Source of the DNA: Bacteroidota bacterium
GTDB lineage: Bacteria; Bacteroidota; Bacteroidia; Chitinophagales; Chitinophagaceae
NCBI GenBank assembly: GCA_021780705.1
Contig: JAJXYG010000215.1
Location: 1 to 11,202 of the forward strand
Length of the DNA: 11,202 bases
Direction: 5' to 3'
The translations under genes were made by a program, and so were the position numbers. Position 1 is the first letter of the stretch. Each line of letters starts with the position of its first letter. The notes below the pieces were generated by a model. It was not told the origin of the DNA, made no database searches, and worked only from the letters and a program-made list of their open reading frames with translations. Shown here piece after piece: positions 1 to 6,308 of this stretch.

Positions 1-114
1 AGGGCCCAATTTCGCATTTTCATCCCTGTATCGTCCCAGGTTGGGCCAATCCTGTGAAAAGGAAACATTTGGAACTATCATAATGAAAGCAAAGAATATT
101 AAAAAATACTTCAT
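1..114 (-). CDS. Exported SGNH/GDSL-type hydrolase, N-terminal fragment (runs off the left edge)
   Basis: Reading the minus strand from an ATG at 114-112 gives 38 codons with no stop to the window edge. The first 20 residues form a signal peptide: MKYF, then a hydrophobic run FFAFIMIVP, then a cleavage-like FS-Q. The mature start reads QDWPNLGRYRDENAKL. From memory, this resembles the first lines of Bacteroidota SGNH/GDSL hydrolases, where a DW-NL-RY-EN segment precedes the GNSIT block with the catalytic serine. That block is outside the window, so the family is inferred from the N-terminus only. The protein would act in the periplasm or outside the cell, perhaps as a carbohydrate O-acetylesterase. 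The start is preceded by an A-rich leader including a ten-base A tract, which suits Bacteroidota initiation without a Shine-Dalgarno. That an exported protein starts here is fairly sure; the enzyme class is moderate. Confidence 0.6.
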   Translation of the reverse strand, partial: MKYFLIFFAFIMIVPNVSFSQDWPNLGRYRDENAKLGP

Positions 115-158
115 GTGTTTTTTTTTTGAAAAGGTAACATAAAAGTCTTTACAGGAAA

Positions 159-186
159 CACAATTATTGTACAAAAAAGTCAACAA
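159..186 (-). promoter_or_regulatory. Possible promoter of the left-edge hydrolase gene
   Basis: On the minus strand TAATTGTG (166-159) is an imperfect match to the Bacteroidota -7 element TAnnTTTG. A TTG lies 17 bases upstream (186-184), in the place of the -33 element. Transcription would begin near 152, giving a leader of about 38 nt. Both boxes are degenerate, so this is a weak call. Confidence 0.25.
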
Positions 187-357
187 GCGATCCTATTCGG
201 GTTGTCCTTCATTGAAGGAAGGTTTTTTTCTTATCCACAGACTGTTTCCCAGCGCGCTTTCATATTGGAAAAATCATGGCCCGCTGATTAATTGAAAAGG
301 TGATAAGAATCAGCAAAATAAATGATATTAGGTACCGGGACCAGTTTCCGGCCGGCT

Positions 358-365
358 TACTTTTG
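358..365 (+). promoter_or_regulatory. TAnnTTTG -7 element upstream of the terminator hairpin
   Basis: TACTTTTG is a perfect match to the Bacteroidota -7 consensus TAnnTTTG. No TTG or TTTG sits about 19 bases upstream, so only half of a promoter is visible. If used, transcription would begin near 372 and run straight into the hairpin at 405-426, giving an RNA of roughly 65 nt unless polymerase reads through to the gene at 597. Confidence 0.3.
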
Positions 366-404
366 TCCTGGATATTCATAGGATATTGGATAAAAATTTT
401 ATAC

Positions 405-437
405 GGGCTGGATTTCTATCCGGCCCTCGATTTTTTT
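405..437 (+). terminator. Intrinsic terminator-like hairpin with T7 tail
   Basis: The nine bases 405-413 (GGGCTGGAT) pair fully with 418-426 (ATCCGGCCC), with one G-U pair and a four-base TTCT loop. Four bases later come seven consecutive T (431-437). This is a textbook Rho-independent terminator on the plus strand, but no plus-strand gene lies upstream of it in the window. The nearest upstream gene runs the other way. It therefore ends either a small RNA or a leader transcript of the gene at 597. Confidence 0.55.
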
Positions 438-439
438 AA

Positions 440-497
440 CCCCCTTGGCCCTTTATGCCCCATTATCGAAAAGGAGGGTGGAGGGCTTATTTTTTTA
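440..497 (+). terminator. Second terminator-like structure with alternative pairings
   Basis: GCCCT (448-452) pairs with AGGGC (482-486), followed by TTATTTTTTT (487-496). A competing stem can form between the C-run at 440-446 (CCCCCTT) and 471-478 (AAGGAGGG, one bulged A). Two mutually exclusive folds just ahead of a T-run resemble an attenuator, though the stems are short. It lies 100 bp upstream of the outer-membrane protein start. Confidence 0.35.
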
Positions 498-596
498 TCC
501 TATAATTGTAAAATCAGGAAAAAATGCGGAGGAATTTTATAAACCCATCCCCCTGTAATTCTTTACTTTTAATATTGCTTTATCCCGAAATACCTG

Positions 597-2429
597 ATGA
601 GTCATTGTGATTTCAAAATTTGGCGGTGGTTGCTGGTCTTTGGGCTATGCCTCAAACAGGCTGTTTCCATAGGACAGGTAGATTCTGCCGCCTTCCATCC
701 TGAAAATGGCAGGAAAACTTTCTTTGGAAAGGTCGTCAGGTCTCTTAAGAAAGATACTTCCAACGCTGGAAAACAAGATGACCTGACCCTAAACGTAGCC
801 CAGTACCAGAAATATGACCGGTATATCATCCGTAAGATTACCGTTATAGACCTGCCCTTTGGTATTTCCCTTGCCGATACAGCCCATAAGGAACAATCCA
901 TCTTCATCAAATTAGGAAACACCCTTCACCATACTACCCGGATTTCTGCAATCCGCAAGAATCTGTTTTTTTCCCGCAATGATTCTTTGGTGCCTTATCT
1001 AATGGCTGACAATGAGGCCTACCTGAGGCAATTACCTTATTTGCAGGACGTAAGGATTCAACTTACCCCTGTCCCGGGTCCGGGAGATTCCGTAGATGTG
1101 TCTGTTTATGCCAAGGACATCTTCACCCTCGGCGGTTCAGTAGCTGCCCTGGAGCCCGACAATACGGATATTGAGGCCCGTGAGGATAATATCGCCGGAT
1201 CAGGAAATGCACTGGTGGTCCATGGTTTGTACGACATAAGCCGGAAACTCAATTTCGGGACCGGTATGGAATATATCTTGAGGAACCTGGGGGGAAGTTT
1301 CATCAATTTTGATGCGCGCTATCAAAGTTATTACCCCAGCATTTCGGGGCGGAAAGAAGAAAATCTGTATGCCATCAGTTTCAACAAGCCCCTGATTAAC
1401 CGGTATATGCACTGGACCTATGACCTGGAAGGTTCCTACCATTCTACCCGCAATATGTACTCGAATGATTCCCTTTATAATGCAGCCCAACAATACCGGT
1501 ATTATGACCTGGATGCATGGATAGGTTATAACATCAATGCCAAAGTATTTTCTGACCGGGTGGAAAACAGGAGGTTGAGGAAATTAATTGCACTGCGGCT
1601 GATCGACCAGAAATTTCAACAGGTGCCCTCTGAATATGACACCACTTATAACTGGAGGTACTCCAATCTCCAGGGCATTCTGGGCTCCCTTTCCCTGTTC
1701 CGGCAAAACATATACAAAACCCGGTATTTATACGCATTTGGCAAGAATGAAGATGTTCCCGAAGGACTTACCCTCACCTTCACTGGGGGATATACCCGCA
1801 AACAAACCTTATACCGGCCCTTCCTGAGTTTCGATATTGAACAATCCGCCTTCAATTCCAGGGAAAACTACCATAGCTATTCCCTGAGAGGGGAAGGATA
1901 CCTCTCACAACACCGGTTCCAGGATGTCAATTTCTTTGGCGCCGCAGATTATTTTGATCACCTCAAGACGATGGGGCCGAAATGGAAACAACGCACCTTT
2001 GTCAATGTCAGTATTGCCAAGCAAATCAACACGATTCTAAATGAACCCCTTTACCTGGACAGCAAATTTGCCCTGCCGGAATACCGGAACGGAGATGTAG
2101 GAGGATTTTTCAGGGCTTCCGCCAAAATCGAATCCGTCTTCTATAGCCCCTGGTACCTGTCTTCCTTCCGTTTTGCCCCATTTTTATTTACCAATGGTGG
2201 AATATTTTCTCCCTATAACTCTACCTCCACCAATGTATATACCATTGTGGGAGGAGGGATGCGCACCCGCAACGAGAGCCTGATTTTTGGGACCCTCGAA
2301 CTCAGGGGGTATTACTTCCTTAAAAAGAATGTATATAATGAAAACTGGAGGGTGGAACTCAGCTCCAATATCACTTTCAAGTACAATAGTCAACTCGTCC
2401 GCAAACCCGATTTTATCCAGGTCAATTAG
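597..2429 (+). CDS. BamA/TamA-like outer-membrane beta-barrel protein
   Basis: A 610-residue exported protein. Residues 1-26 form a signal peptide (basic start, hydrophobic WLLVFGLCL, cleavage near SIG-Q). Residues about 75-175 look like a POTRA-type segment: YIIRKITVIDLPFG, then IRKNLFF (119-125), then LRQLPYLQDVRI (143-154), then DSVDVSVYAKDIF. From about 180 to the C-terminus the sequence is alternating polar/aromatic beta strands with many Y, N and R residues, as in a 16-strand barrel of the Omp85 superfamily. Bacteroidota carry several such paralogues, shorter than true BamA (usually near 800 residues with five POTRA domains). This one therefore has one POTRA-like domain and is not the essential assembly factor. 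Its substrate is unknown; it may insert or export an outer-membrane or surface component. It stands alone, with the structured region at 240-500 ahead of it and about 167 bp behind it. The first in-frame ATG was taken as the start, because it leads directly into the signal peptide. Confidence 0.75.
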   Translation: MSHCDFKIWRWLLVFGLCLKQAVSIGQVDSAAFHPENGRKTFFGKVVRSLKKDTSNAGKQDDLTLNVAQYQKYDRYIIRKITVIDLPFGISLADTAHKEQSIFIKLGNTLHHTTRISAIRKNLFFSRNDSLVPYLMADNEAYLRQLPYLQDVRIQLTPVPGPGDSVDVSVYAKDIFTLGGSVAALEPDNTDIEAREDNIAGSGNALVVHGLYDISRKLNFGTGMEYILRNLGGSFINFDARYQSYYPSISGRKEENLYAISFNKPLINRYMHWTYDLEGSYHSTRNMYSNDSLYNAAQQYRYYDLDAWIGYNINAKVFSDRVENRRLRKLIALRLIDQKFQQVPSEYDTTYNWRYSNLQGILGSLSLFRQNIYKTRYLYAFGKNEDVPEGLTLTFTGGYTRKQTLYRPFLSFDIEQSAFNSRENYHSYSLRGEGYLSQHRFQDVNFFGAADYFDHLKTMGPKWKQRTFVNVSIAKQINTILNEPLYLDSKFALPEYRNGDVGGFFRASAKIESVFYSPWYLSSFRFAPFLFTNGGIFSPYNSTSTNVYTIVGGGMRTRNESLIFGTLELRGYYFLKKNVYNENWRVELSSNITFKYNSQLVRKPDFIQVN

Positions 2430-2570
2430 CCGCGAAGTGTATAAAACCGCTTATTGCAGGGGGTCATCCTTTTGGGGCCTTCCGTCTTGAAAAACCACGA
2501 TACCAAACCCATACCTGGTTTCCCCAGGCTCCAGCCCTTCATAAAAAAGAGTTCCTGCGGATTTCCATTT

Positions 2571-2592
2571 CCAATTTTTTTAGATAAATTGG
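2571..2592 (+). other. Small AT-rich hairpin just before the DUF2752 gene
   Basis: CCAATTT (2571-2577) pairs with AAATTGG (2586-2592) around an eight-base loop, ending four bases before the ATG at 2597. It could affect translation of the DUF2752-TM2 pair or be chance in AT-rich sequence. Confidence 0.25.
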
Positions 2593-2596
2593 ATGA

Positions 2597-2926
2597 ATGA
2601 TTTCTATTTTGAAAAGAGGCTTCAGGCAATATTTTGAATTATCCTTCTGGGTGATCTCGCTGTCGGCGCTTGCAATCATGCCACCTAGTACCGATCCCCA
2701 TTACTCATTTTGTGTCTTTAAATTTCTGGGGCTCCCTTACTGCCCCGGCTGTGGCCTTGGGCACTCCATCAGTTTCCTGTTCCACGGAGACCTGAGAGCA
2801 TCTCTGCATGCACATCCGCTGGGAATTTTCGCAGTCCCTGTTATTGTATTGAGAATAATTAAGCTTTGTCGCAACCAATTTTTCCCCCAACCACTAAATC
2901 TTCAATATGGAAAGCAATCAGTCTAG
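2597..2926 (+). CDS. DUF2752 family membrane protein
   Basis: A 109-residue protein with the hallmark of DUF2752: a cysteine-containing CPGCG motif (residues 49-53, in LPYCPGCGLGHS) between two hydrophobic helices (about 11-29 and 74-92). The HGDLRASLHAHPLG segment after the motif is also typical, where family members have a small number of residues followed by HPL. The function is unknown; the paired cysteines could bind a metal or form a disulfide. The gene overlaps the TM2 gene by 20 bp, so the two are surely co-transcribed and probably translationally coupled. The start is the ATG at 2597, which gives a normal family length; an out-of-frame ATG lies four bases upstream. Confidence 0.8.
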   Translation: MISILKRGFRQYFELSFWVISLSALAIMPPSTDPHYSFCVFKFLGLPYCPGCGLGHSISFLFHGDLRASLHAHPLGIFAVPVIVLRIIKLCRNQFFPQPLNLQYGKQSV

Positions 2927-3290
2927 TTTTGTCAACCCGGTCCTGCTTAAATATCTTTATGACATTACCCCCGAGGAAATGATCACGATCAACTCAAGAA
3001 CCAAAGGTTTTTCTGATGACGAGATCACCCATTTTTGCATGATATACCGCTCCAAGCGAAAAGATCCTCAAACTATCCTGCTCCTGTGTCTGCTCGGCCT
3101 GGTAGCCGTTAGTGGAATTCACCGGTTTGTACTGGGCCAGATCGGTATGGGTATCCTGTATTTTTTCACCGGCGGGCTTTGTCTGGTGGGTACAATTGTG
3201 GATGCCGTTAATTATAAGAACCTGGCCACAGAATATAACGGGAATATGATCGCAGAAACGCTGACCATGCTCAATATGATCCAAAAGTAG
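2907..3290 (+). CDS. TM2 domain-containing membrane protein
   Basis: A 127-residue protein. A soluble N-terminal part of about 54 residues (PEEMITINSRTKGFSDDEITHF) precedes a TM2 domain: helix one about 55-70, the loop motif G-IHRF-x-LGQ (70-78), then GILYFFTGGLCLVGTIVDAVN as helix two, and a short polar tail. TM2 domains are two-helix modules of unknown molecular role with a conserved glycine-histidine-arginine-phenylalanine turn, all of which is present here. The ATG lies inside the end of the DUF2752 gene. This pairing is, from memory, recurrent in Bacteroidota and suggests the two small membrane proteins work together, but what they do is not known. Confidence 0.85.
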   Translation: MESNQSSFVNPVLLKYLYDITPEEMITINSRTKGFSDDEITHFCMIYRSKRKDPQTILLLCLLGLVAVSGIHRFVLGQIGMGILYFFTGGLCLVGTIVDAVNYKNLATEYNGNMIAETLTMLNMIQK

Positions 3291-3455
3291 GCCGGGGAGA
3301 CCTGGCCACCTTACACCTACCTCCCAGCCATGGTTTGAGGTTGCCTTACGGGTGAATTTGTGCCACCCTTTTATTAAGGATGCCTGCGAATAATTTGTGA
3401 ACCCAACCGGGTTATTTGATCTCGCTTCCACCTATAAATGTTGGCTTTTTACTGT

Positions 3456-3463
3456 TATTTTTG
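3456..3463 (+). promoter_or_regulatory. TAnnTTTG -7 element ahead of the acetyltransferase gene
   Basis: TATTTTTG matches the Bacteroidota -7 consensus perfectly and lies 36 bases before the ATG at 3500, giving a leader of about 30 nt. A TTG at 3441-3443 is too close to be a normal -33 box, so the upstream half is not visible. The position supports a start at 3500 and not at the earlier TTG (3416), which this promoter would exclude. Confidence 0.4.
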
Positions 3464-3499
3464 GCATTTTGGGTTAGTCAATCTGATTTCATTACTAGA

Positions 3500-4015
3500 A
3501 TGGAAAATATTTCAAAGGCCCTTCCGGAGGATATACCCCAGTTGGTCCGGCTGGTAAACAGCGCCTACAAGGGAAAGGATTCTGTCCCAGGGTGGACCAG
3601 CGAATCCCACCTGATGGATGGCCCCCGGACCGATGAGGAGTCGCTGCTATCCTCCATGTCGGAAAAGGATGCAATATTCCTTAAGTACTCCCTGGATACC
3701 CAACACATCGCCGGGTGTGTATATCTAAAGGTTTCAGGCAACCGAATGTATTTGGGGATGCTCTCTGTTTTGCCGTCCTATCAGGACAGGGGAATCGGCA
3801 AAAAGCTCATCAGTGCCGGGGAATCCCTGGCTAAATCCCTTCAATGCACCCTAATGGAGATGACCGTGATTTCAAGAAGGACGGATCTTCTAAAATGGTA
3901 TACAAGGCAGGCTTACCTTCCCACGGGGGAAGTCAGGCCATTTCCTGTAGAAAGTGCGATAACCATTCCCAGAGAGCCCCTGGAAATGCTTGTCCTCCAA
4001 AAAGTTTTATCCTGA
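3500..4015 (+). CDS. GNAT family N-acetyltransferase
   Basis: A 171-residue protein of normal GNAT length. The N-terminal ISKALPEDIPQLVRLVNSAY matches the usual beta-1/alpha-1 opening. Motif A, which binds the pyrophosphate of acetyl-CoA, is at residues 88-101 (LSVLPSYQDRGIGK, with the Q-x-x-G-x-G signature at 95-100). The segment LLKWYTRQAYLPTGE (130-144) is the motif B region near the C-terminus, where many family members have a WY or FY before a glycine-containing turn. The enzyme would transfer acetyl from acetyl-CoA to an unknown amine. An in-frame TTG at 3416 would add 28 residues, but these are a hydrophobic run unlike the family, and a promoter element lies inside them; the ATG at 3500 was therefore preferred. 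It stands alone, upstream of a tRNA gene. Confidence 0.85.
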   Translation: MENISKALPEDIPQLVRLVNSAYKGKDSVPGWTSESHLMDGPRTDEESLLSSMSEKDAIFLKYSLDTQHIAGCVYLKVSGNRMYLGMLSVLPSYQDRGIGKKLISAGESLAKSLQCTLMEMTVISRRTDLLKWYTRQAYLPTGEVRPFPVESAITIPREPLEMLVLQKVLS

Positions 4016-4029
4016 TAGGACTATTTTAA

Positions 4030-4037
4030 TATTTTTG
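4030..4037 (+). promoter_or_regulatory. TAnnTTTG -7 element ahead of tRNA-Thr
   Basis: TATTTTTG followed by CA is a perfect -7 element, 43 bases before the mature tRNA 5' end. TTTT at 4005-4008 could serve as a degenerate -33 box, with 21 bases between. The element starts 14 bases after the acetyltransferase stop codon, so the tRNA probably has its own promoter. Confidence 0.4.
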
Positions 4038-4079
4038 CACCTCTCAATTCGCTGAGAAAGTTCTTATATTTTGATCCAA

Positions 4080-4152
4080 GCCAATTTAGCTCAGGTGGTA
4101 GAGCAGCACCCTCGTAATGTGCAGGTCGTTGGTTCGAATCCAATAATTGGCT
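4080..4152 (+). tRNA. tRNA-Thr (anticodon CGT)
   Basis: A full cloverleaf can be drawn. The acceptor stem GCCAATT (4080-4086) pairs perfectly with AATTGGC (4145-4151). The D stem is GCTC/GAGC (4089-4092, 4101-4104), with loop AGGTGGTA. The anticodon loop CTCGTAA (4111-4117) puts CGT at 4113-4115. The T stem GTTGG/CCAAT encloses TTCGAAT (4133-4139), and the discriminator base is T at 4152. CGT reads the threonine codon ACG. The anticodon stem GCACC/TGTGC has a C-T mismatch in its last pair (4110 and 4118, positions 31 and 39). CCA is not encoded and must be added after transcription. A T-rich stretch (4155-4172) follows and may end the transcript. Confidence 0.95.
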
Positions 4153-4308
4153 CTACTTCTATTTCTTTTTTCCAATATTATTATTATATTTAATTTAATA
4201 TACTCCTGAATACACTAAGGAAATTCCGATTATTGATCTCTGTCCCCTAGGATTTTTGCTAATTGAATTACATCCTTTTCCATTTTTTTTCACCTAACAC
4301 TTTTTATC

Positions 4309-4932
4309 ATGAAAAGAAAGTACACTATTGCTTGTATCTTATTATTTGCGATTGGAATTGGATTATCCCGTTGTAATACAGGGGAAACTCCCCCGTCTTC
4401 AAAAGCTGGTTCCGATTCAGCCGGTCTTGCTTCTACCGCCTACGGAGGGTACAGCAGCCAGGTCAAATGGGGGGCGCATCTTGTTACGATCGCCGGGTGT
4501 AATGATTGTCATACTCCTAAAAAAATGTCCCCTCAGGGCCCCGTACCGGATATGGACCTGGAATTATCCGGCCACCCAGCCGCTTCAAAGGACCTTCCGG
4601 TAGACCGAAAGGAAATGGCCTCCAAGGGCCTCGTGGTCACGGGGGATCTCACTGAATGGGTTGGTCCCTGGGGTGTTTCTTATACAGCCAACATCACCTC
4701 GGATTCCACCGGCATTGGCAGTTGGAAGGAAGACCAGTTTATTTATTGTTTGCGTCATGGTAAATGGATGGGGCTACCCCAGGAACGGGATCTGCTGCCT
4801 CCCATGCCCTGGCAGGGATTTGCCCAGATGTCCGATGATGAACTCAAAGCAGTCTTCGCCTATCTGAAATCTACCAAACCGATTCACAATATCGTACCGG
4901 CACCCAAGCCACCCGTGGTTGCGATGAAATAA
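4309..4932 (+). CDS. Exported single-haem cytochrome c
   Basis: A 207-residue protein with a signal peptide (MKRK, then a hydrophobic run to residue 19). LSRC at 19-22 could be an imperfect lipobox, so the protein may be a lipoprotein; the low-complexity S/G/A linker to about residue 45 is consistent with a tethered protein. CNDCH (64-68) is the only CxxCH haem-attachment site. The second half carries TANITSDSTGIGSWKEDQF and LLPPMPWQGFAQMSDDELKAVFAYLKSTKPI, the usual C-terminal part of alcohol-dehydrogenase-type class I cytochromes, with Met166 in PPMPW as the likely sixth haem ligand. It would carry electrons in the periplasm. No dehydrogenase or oxidase partner is next to it. The ATG is preceded by a T-rich leader with no clear Shine-Dalgarno. 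Three stem-loops follow the stop codon. Confidence 0.85.
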   Translation: MKRKYTIACILLFAIGIGLSRCNTGETPPSSKAGSDSAGLASTAYGGYSSQVKWGAHLVTIAGCNDCHTPKKMSPQGPVPDMDLELSGHPAASKDLPVDRKEMASKGLVVTGDLTEWVGPWGVSYTANITSDSTGIGSWKEDQFIYCLRHGKWMGLPQERDLLPPMPWQGFAQMSDDELKAVFAYLKSTKPIHNIVPAPKPPVVAMK

Positions 4933-4938
4933 GTTATT

Positions 4939-4953
4939 ACAGGTCTTACCTGT
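4939..4953 (+). terminator. Stem-loop 1 after the cytochrome c gene
   Basis: ACAGGT (4939-4944) pairs perfectly with ACCTGT (4948-4953) around a three-base CTT loop, six bases after the stop codon. No T-run follows, so it is better seen as a 3'-end stabiliser or part of a composite terminator. Confidence 0.35.
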
Positions 4954-4955
4954 TA

Positions 4956-4988
4956 CCAGATGCAGGAGGAGGCTACTCCTTCATCTGG
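4956..4988 (+). terminator. Stem-loop 2 after the cytochrome c gene
   Basis: CCAGATG (4956-4962) pairs with CATCTGG (4982-4988), and AGGAG (4964-4968) pairs with CTCCT (4976-4980), with a single C-T mismatch between the two stems and a seven-base loop. Twelve pairs in 33 nt is too good for chance. There is no T-run on either side. Confidence 0.45.
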
Positions 4989-5006
4989 CTTGCCCATTGA
5001 AAATCC

Positions 5007-5037
5007 CTTTCATACCCGTGGGCTGCACGGATGAAAG
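5007..5037 (+). other. Stem-loop 3 in the same intergenic region
   Basis: CTTTCAT (5007-5013) pairs with ATGAAAG (5031-5037) and CCGTG (5016-5020) with CACGG (5026-5030), with a two-base AC bulge and a five-base loop. Like its neighbours it lacks a T-run. It lies 123 bp before the next start codon, so it could belong to the leader of the gene at 5160 or to the 3' end of the cytochrome transcript. Confidence 0.4.
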
Positions 5038-5159
5038 ATTAAATTCAACCCTTGGATTCTAAGCCGGACACCACCCGTCCCAGAAGACTCATAACCTTAT
5101 TGAACGAAAATCAAGTGCAAAAGGCCGTAAGGTCTATTTAATAATCAAAATCTACAATC

Positions 5160-5582
5160 ATGAATGCAAAAAAATTCTTTGTGGGTGGGATCGCAGCAGG
5201 GGTAGTTTACTTCTTTTTGGGTTATTTATTTTATGGAATCCTCTTCATGGATTTTTTTTCAAAGAATGCAGGAACAGCAAGTGGGGTAGCCAAGTCCATG
5301 GATCAAATGGTCTGGTGGGCACTCATCCTTGGAAACCTGATGACCGGATTCTTGCTGGCCTTTGTCTTTGAAAAGGCCAAAACTCGATCCTTTGGTTCCG
5401 GGCTATGGATGGGAGCATGGGTAGGGTTGTTTACCGCCGCCTCTTATGACCTGGTTTCTTTTGGCACTTCGAACCTGATGAATATCCGTGGCGTGGTTGC
5501 GGATATTGCCCTATTTACGATCATGTCGGCTGTCAGCGGCGCCATATTGGGTTGGATTATGGGGATGCTTGAAAAGAAATAG
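5160..5582 (+). CDS. Small four-helix integral membrane protein of unknown function
   Basis: A 140-residue, strongly hydrophobic protein with four predicted membrane helices at about residues 5-30, 50-72, 80-102 and 112-136. These are joined by short polar loops with KSMDQM, EKAKTRSFGS and NIRG. Small glycines recur in the helices (GGIAAGVVYFFLGY, GLWMGAWVGL, GAILGWIMG), which suggests tight helix packing or oligomerisation. In length and topology it resembles the DUF1761 group, but I cannot point to a diagnostic motif, so this is only a possibility. Its ATG is the first codon after a leader with no clear ribosome-binding site. It is followed by a lipoprotein gene 124 bp away, so co-transcription is possible but not shown. 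Confidence 0.75.
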   Translation: MNAKKFFVGGIAAGVVYFFLGYLFYGILFMDFFSKNAGTASGVAKSMDQMVWWALILGNLMTGFLLAFVFEKAKTRSFGSGLWMGAWVGLFTAASYDLVSFGTSNLMNIRGVVADIALFTIMSAVSGAILGWIMGMLEKK

Positions 5583-5706
5583 GCGGCGTAAACCATTCAC
5601 ATGGATTTAGCTCCTGCTTCTTAACAAGGATTTCTGGGAATTTTTGCCTCAAGGTGGTGCCTGGAAGTGCATGGCCCTTGGGCAAATAATTCGTAGCTTT
5701 ATGGCC

Positions 5707-6222
5707 ATGAAAAAGTGCGTCATCCTCATTTCTGGTGTATTACTATTGCTGACGGGATGTCAACAGGGTGGCAAGCAACCCACAGGGAATAAGGAACCTG
5801 CCATTACAGACTCCGTAATGGATACTGCGAGTGCGCCTACAGGTGAGTCACTCTATCAGATTCAGAACCAGGAAATGCTATGGCAGGTCAGGGATTCCCC
5901 CACCCTCAGGCTGCAAAAACCAGTAAAGACCGGCCTTGATACCATGACGGTCATGCATGTCATTGATCTGATCAATGCCAATGAGGACTCCATTCGACTG
6001 GAATTGGTAAAAACTTCCCATGATACGGTCTTTGTGCACATCCCAAATGCAGAAAATCTTACCGAGAGAATCGGCAGCACCGGTGCAGAAATGTATATGG
6101 CCTCGATGACCTATTCTTTAACATCCGTCAAGGGAATTCATTTTGTGGATTATGATTTCGTGGAGGGTGACCATGCGGCCCCAGGCGTATATGACAGAAG
6201 TTATTTTGCCAATCTCCAATAG
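5707..6222 (+). CDS. Lipoprotein of unknown function (possible GerMN-like fold)
   Basis: A 171-residue protein starting MKKCVILISG, with a lipobox LLTGC (cysteine 18) that marks it as a lipoprotein of the inner or outer membrane. A flexible G/P/T linker runs to about residue 45. The folded part begins near 70, and its C-terminal half shows the pattern DTVFVHIPNAENLTERIGSTGAEMYM then TSVKGIHFVDYDFVEGDHAAPG. Two alpha/beta units with a GS/TGA turn before a helix recall GerMN-like domains, but I cannot confirm this. No catalytic motif is evident. Two ATGs are close together (5701 and 5707); the second was chosen because it gives the classic MKK start, and the first would add only Met-Ala. The stop is close to the next gene (86 bp to the preferred start), so the two may share a transcript. 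Confidence 0.75.
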   Translation: MKKCVILISGVLLLLTGCQQGGKQPTGNKEPAITDSVMDTASAPTGESLYQIQNQEMLWQVRDSPTLRLQKPVKTGLDTMTVMHVIDLINANEDSIRLELVKTSHDTVFVHIPNAENLTERIGSTGAEMYMASMTYSLTSVKGIHFVDYDFVEGDHAAPGVYDRSYFANLQ

Positions 6223-6308
6223 CAATGGTGCCCTTTCCCTGCAGTAAGGGCCCGTGTGGGTATTTAATGGAGTACTTAGAAACTCATAAAAATCATAAAC
6301 TCACCCGG

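Larger units (their letters stand above)
115..596. other. Gene-free 482-bp region between divergent genes, rich in hairpins and T-runs
   Basis: No convincing coding sequence is present. The only sizeable open frame (300-542, plus strand, GTG start) is crossed by two terminator-like hairpins and gives a protein I cannot relate to anything. The region holds the likely promoter of the left gene, a small hairpin (205-219, TCCTTC/GAAGGA with an ATT loop) followed by seven T, a hairpin at 335-351 (CCGGGA with TTCCGG, one G-U pair), a perfect -7 element at 358-365, a strong terminator at 405-437 and a second terminator-like structure up to 497. Together these suggest a short non-coding RNA or a structured leader for the outer-membrane protein gene at 597. 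This is inference from structure only. Confidence 0.5.

Noticed and set aside
205..230. Hairpin TCCTTC/GAAGGA followed by seven T as a terminator
   Set aside because: The stem has only six pairs, three bases separate it from the T-run, and no plus-strand gene precedes it. I mention it only as part of the structured region.
300..542. 80-codon open frame with GTG start upstream of the outer-membrane protein gene
   Set aside because: It contains a strong terminator hairpin and a second T-run, has low-complexity composition, and gives no recognisable protein. A non-coding explanation fits better.
602..922. Antisense open frame opposite the outer-membrane protein gene
   Set aside because: It is a shadow of the real gene; its protein has no domain features and no promoter was seen.
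2994..3431. 145-codon minus-strand open frame across the TM2 gene
   Set aside because: It is antisense to a clearly conserved protein and resembles no known family.
3416..3499. 28-residue hydrophobic N-terminal extension of the acetyltransferase (TTG start)
   Set aside because: Acetyltransferases of this family begin near residue 29 of this frame, and a perfect -7 promoter element lies inside the extension.
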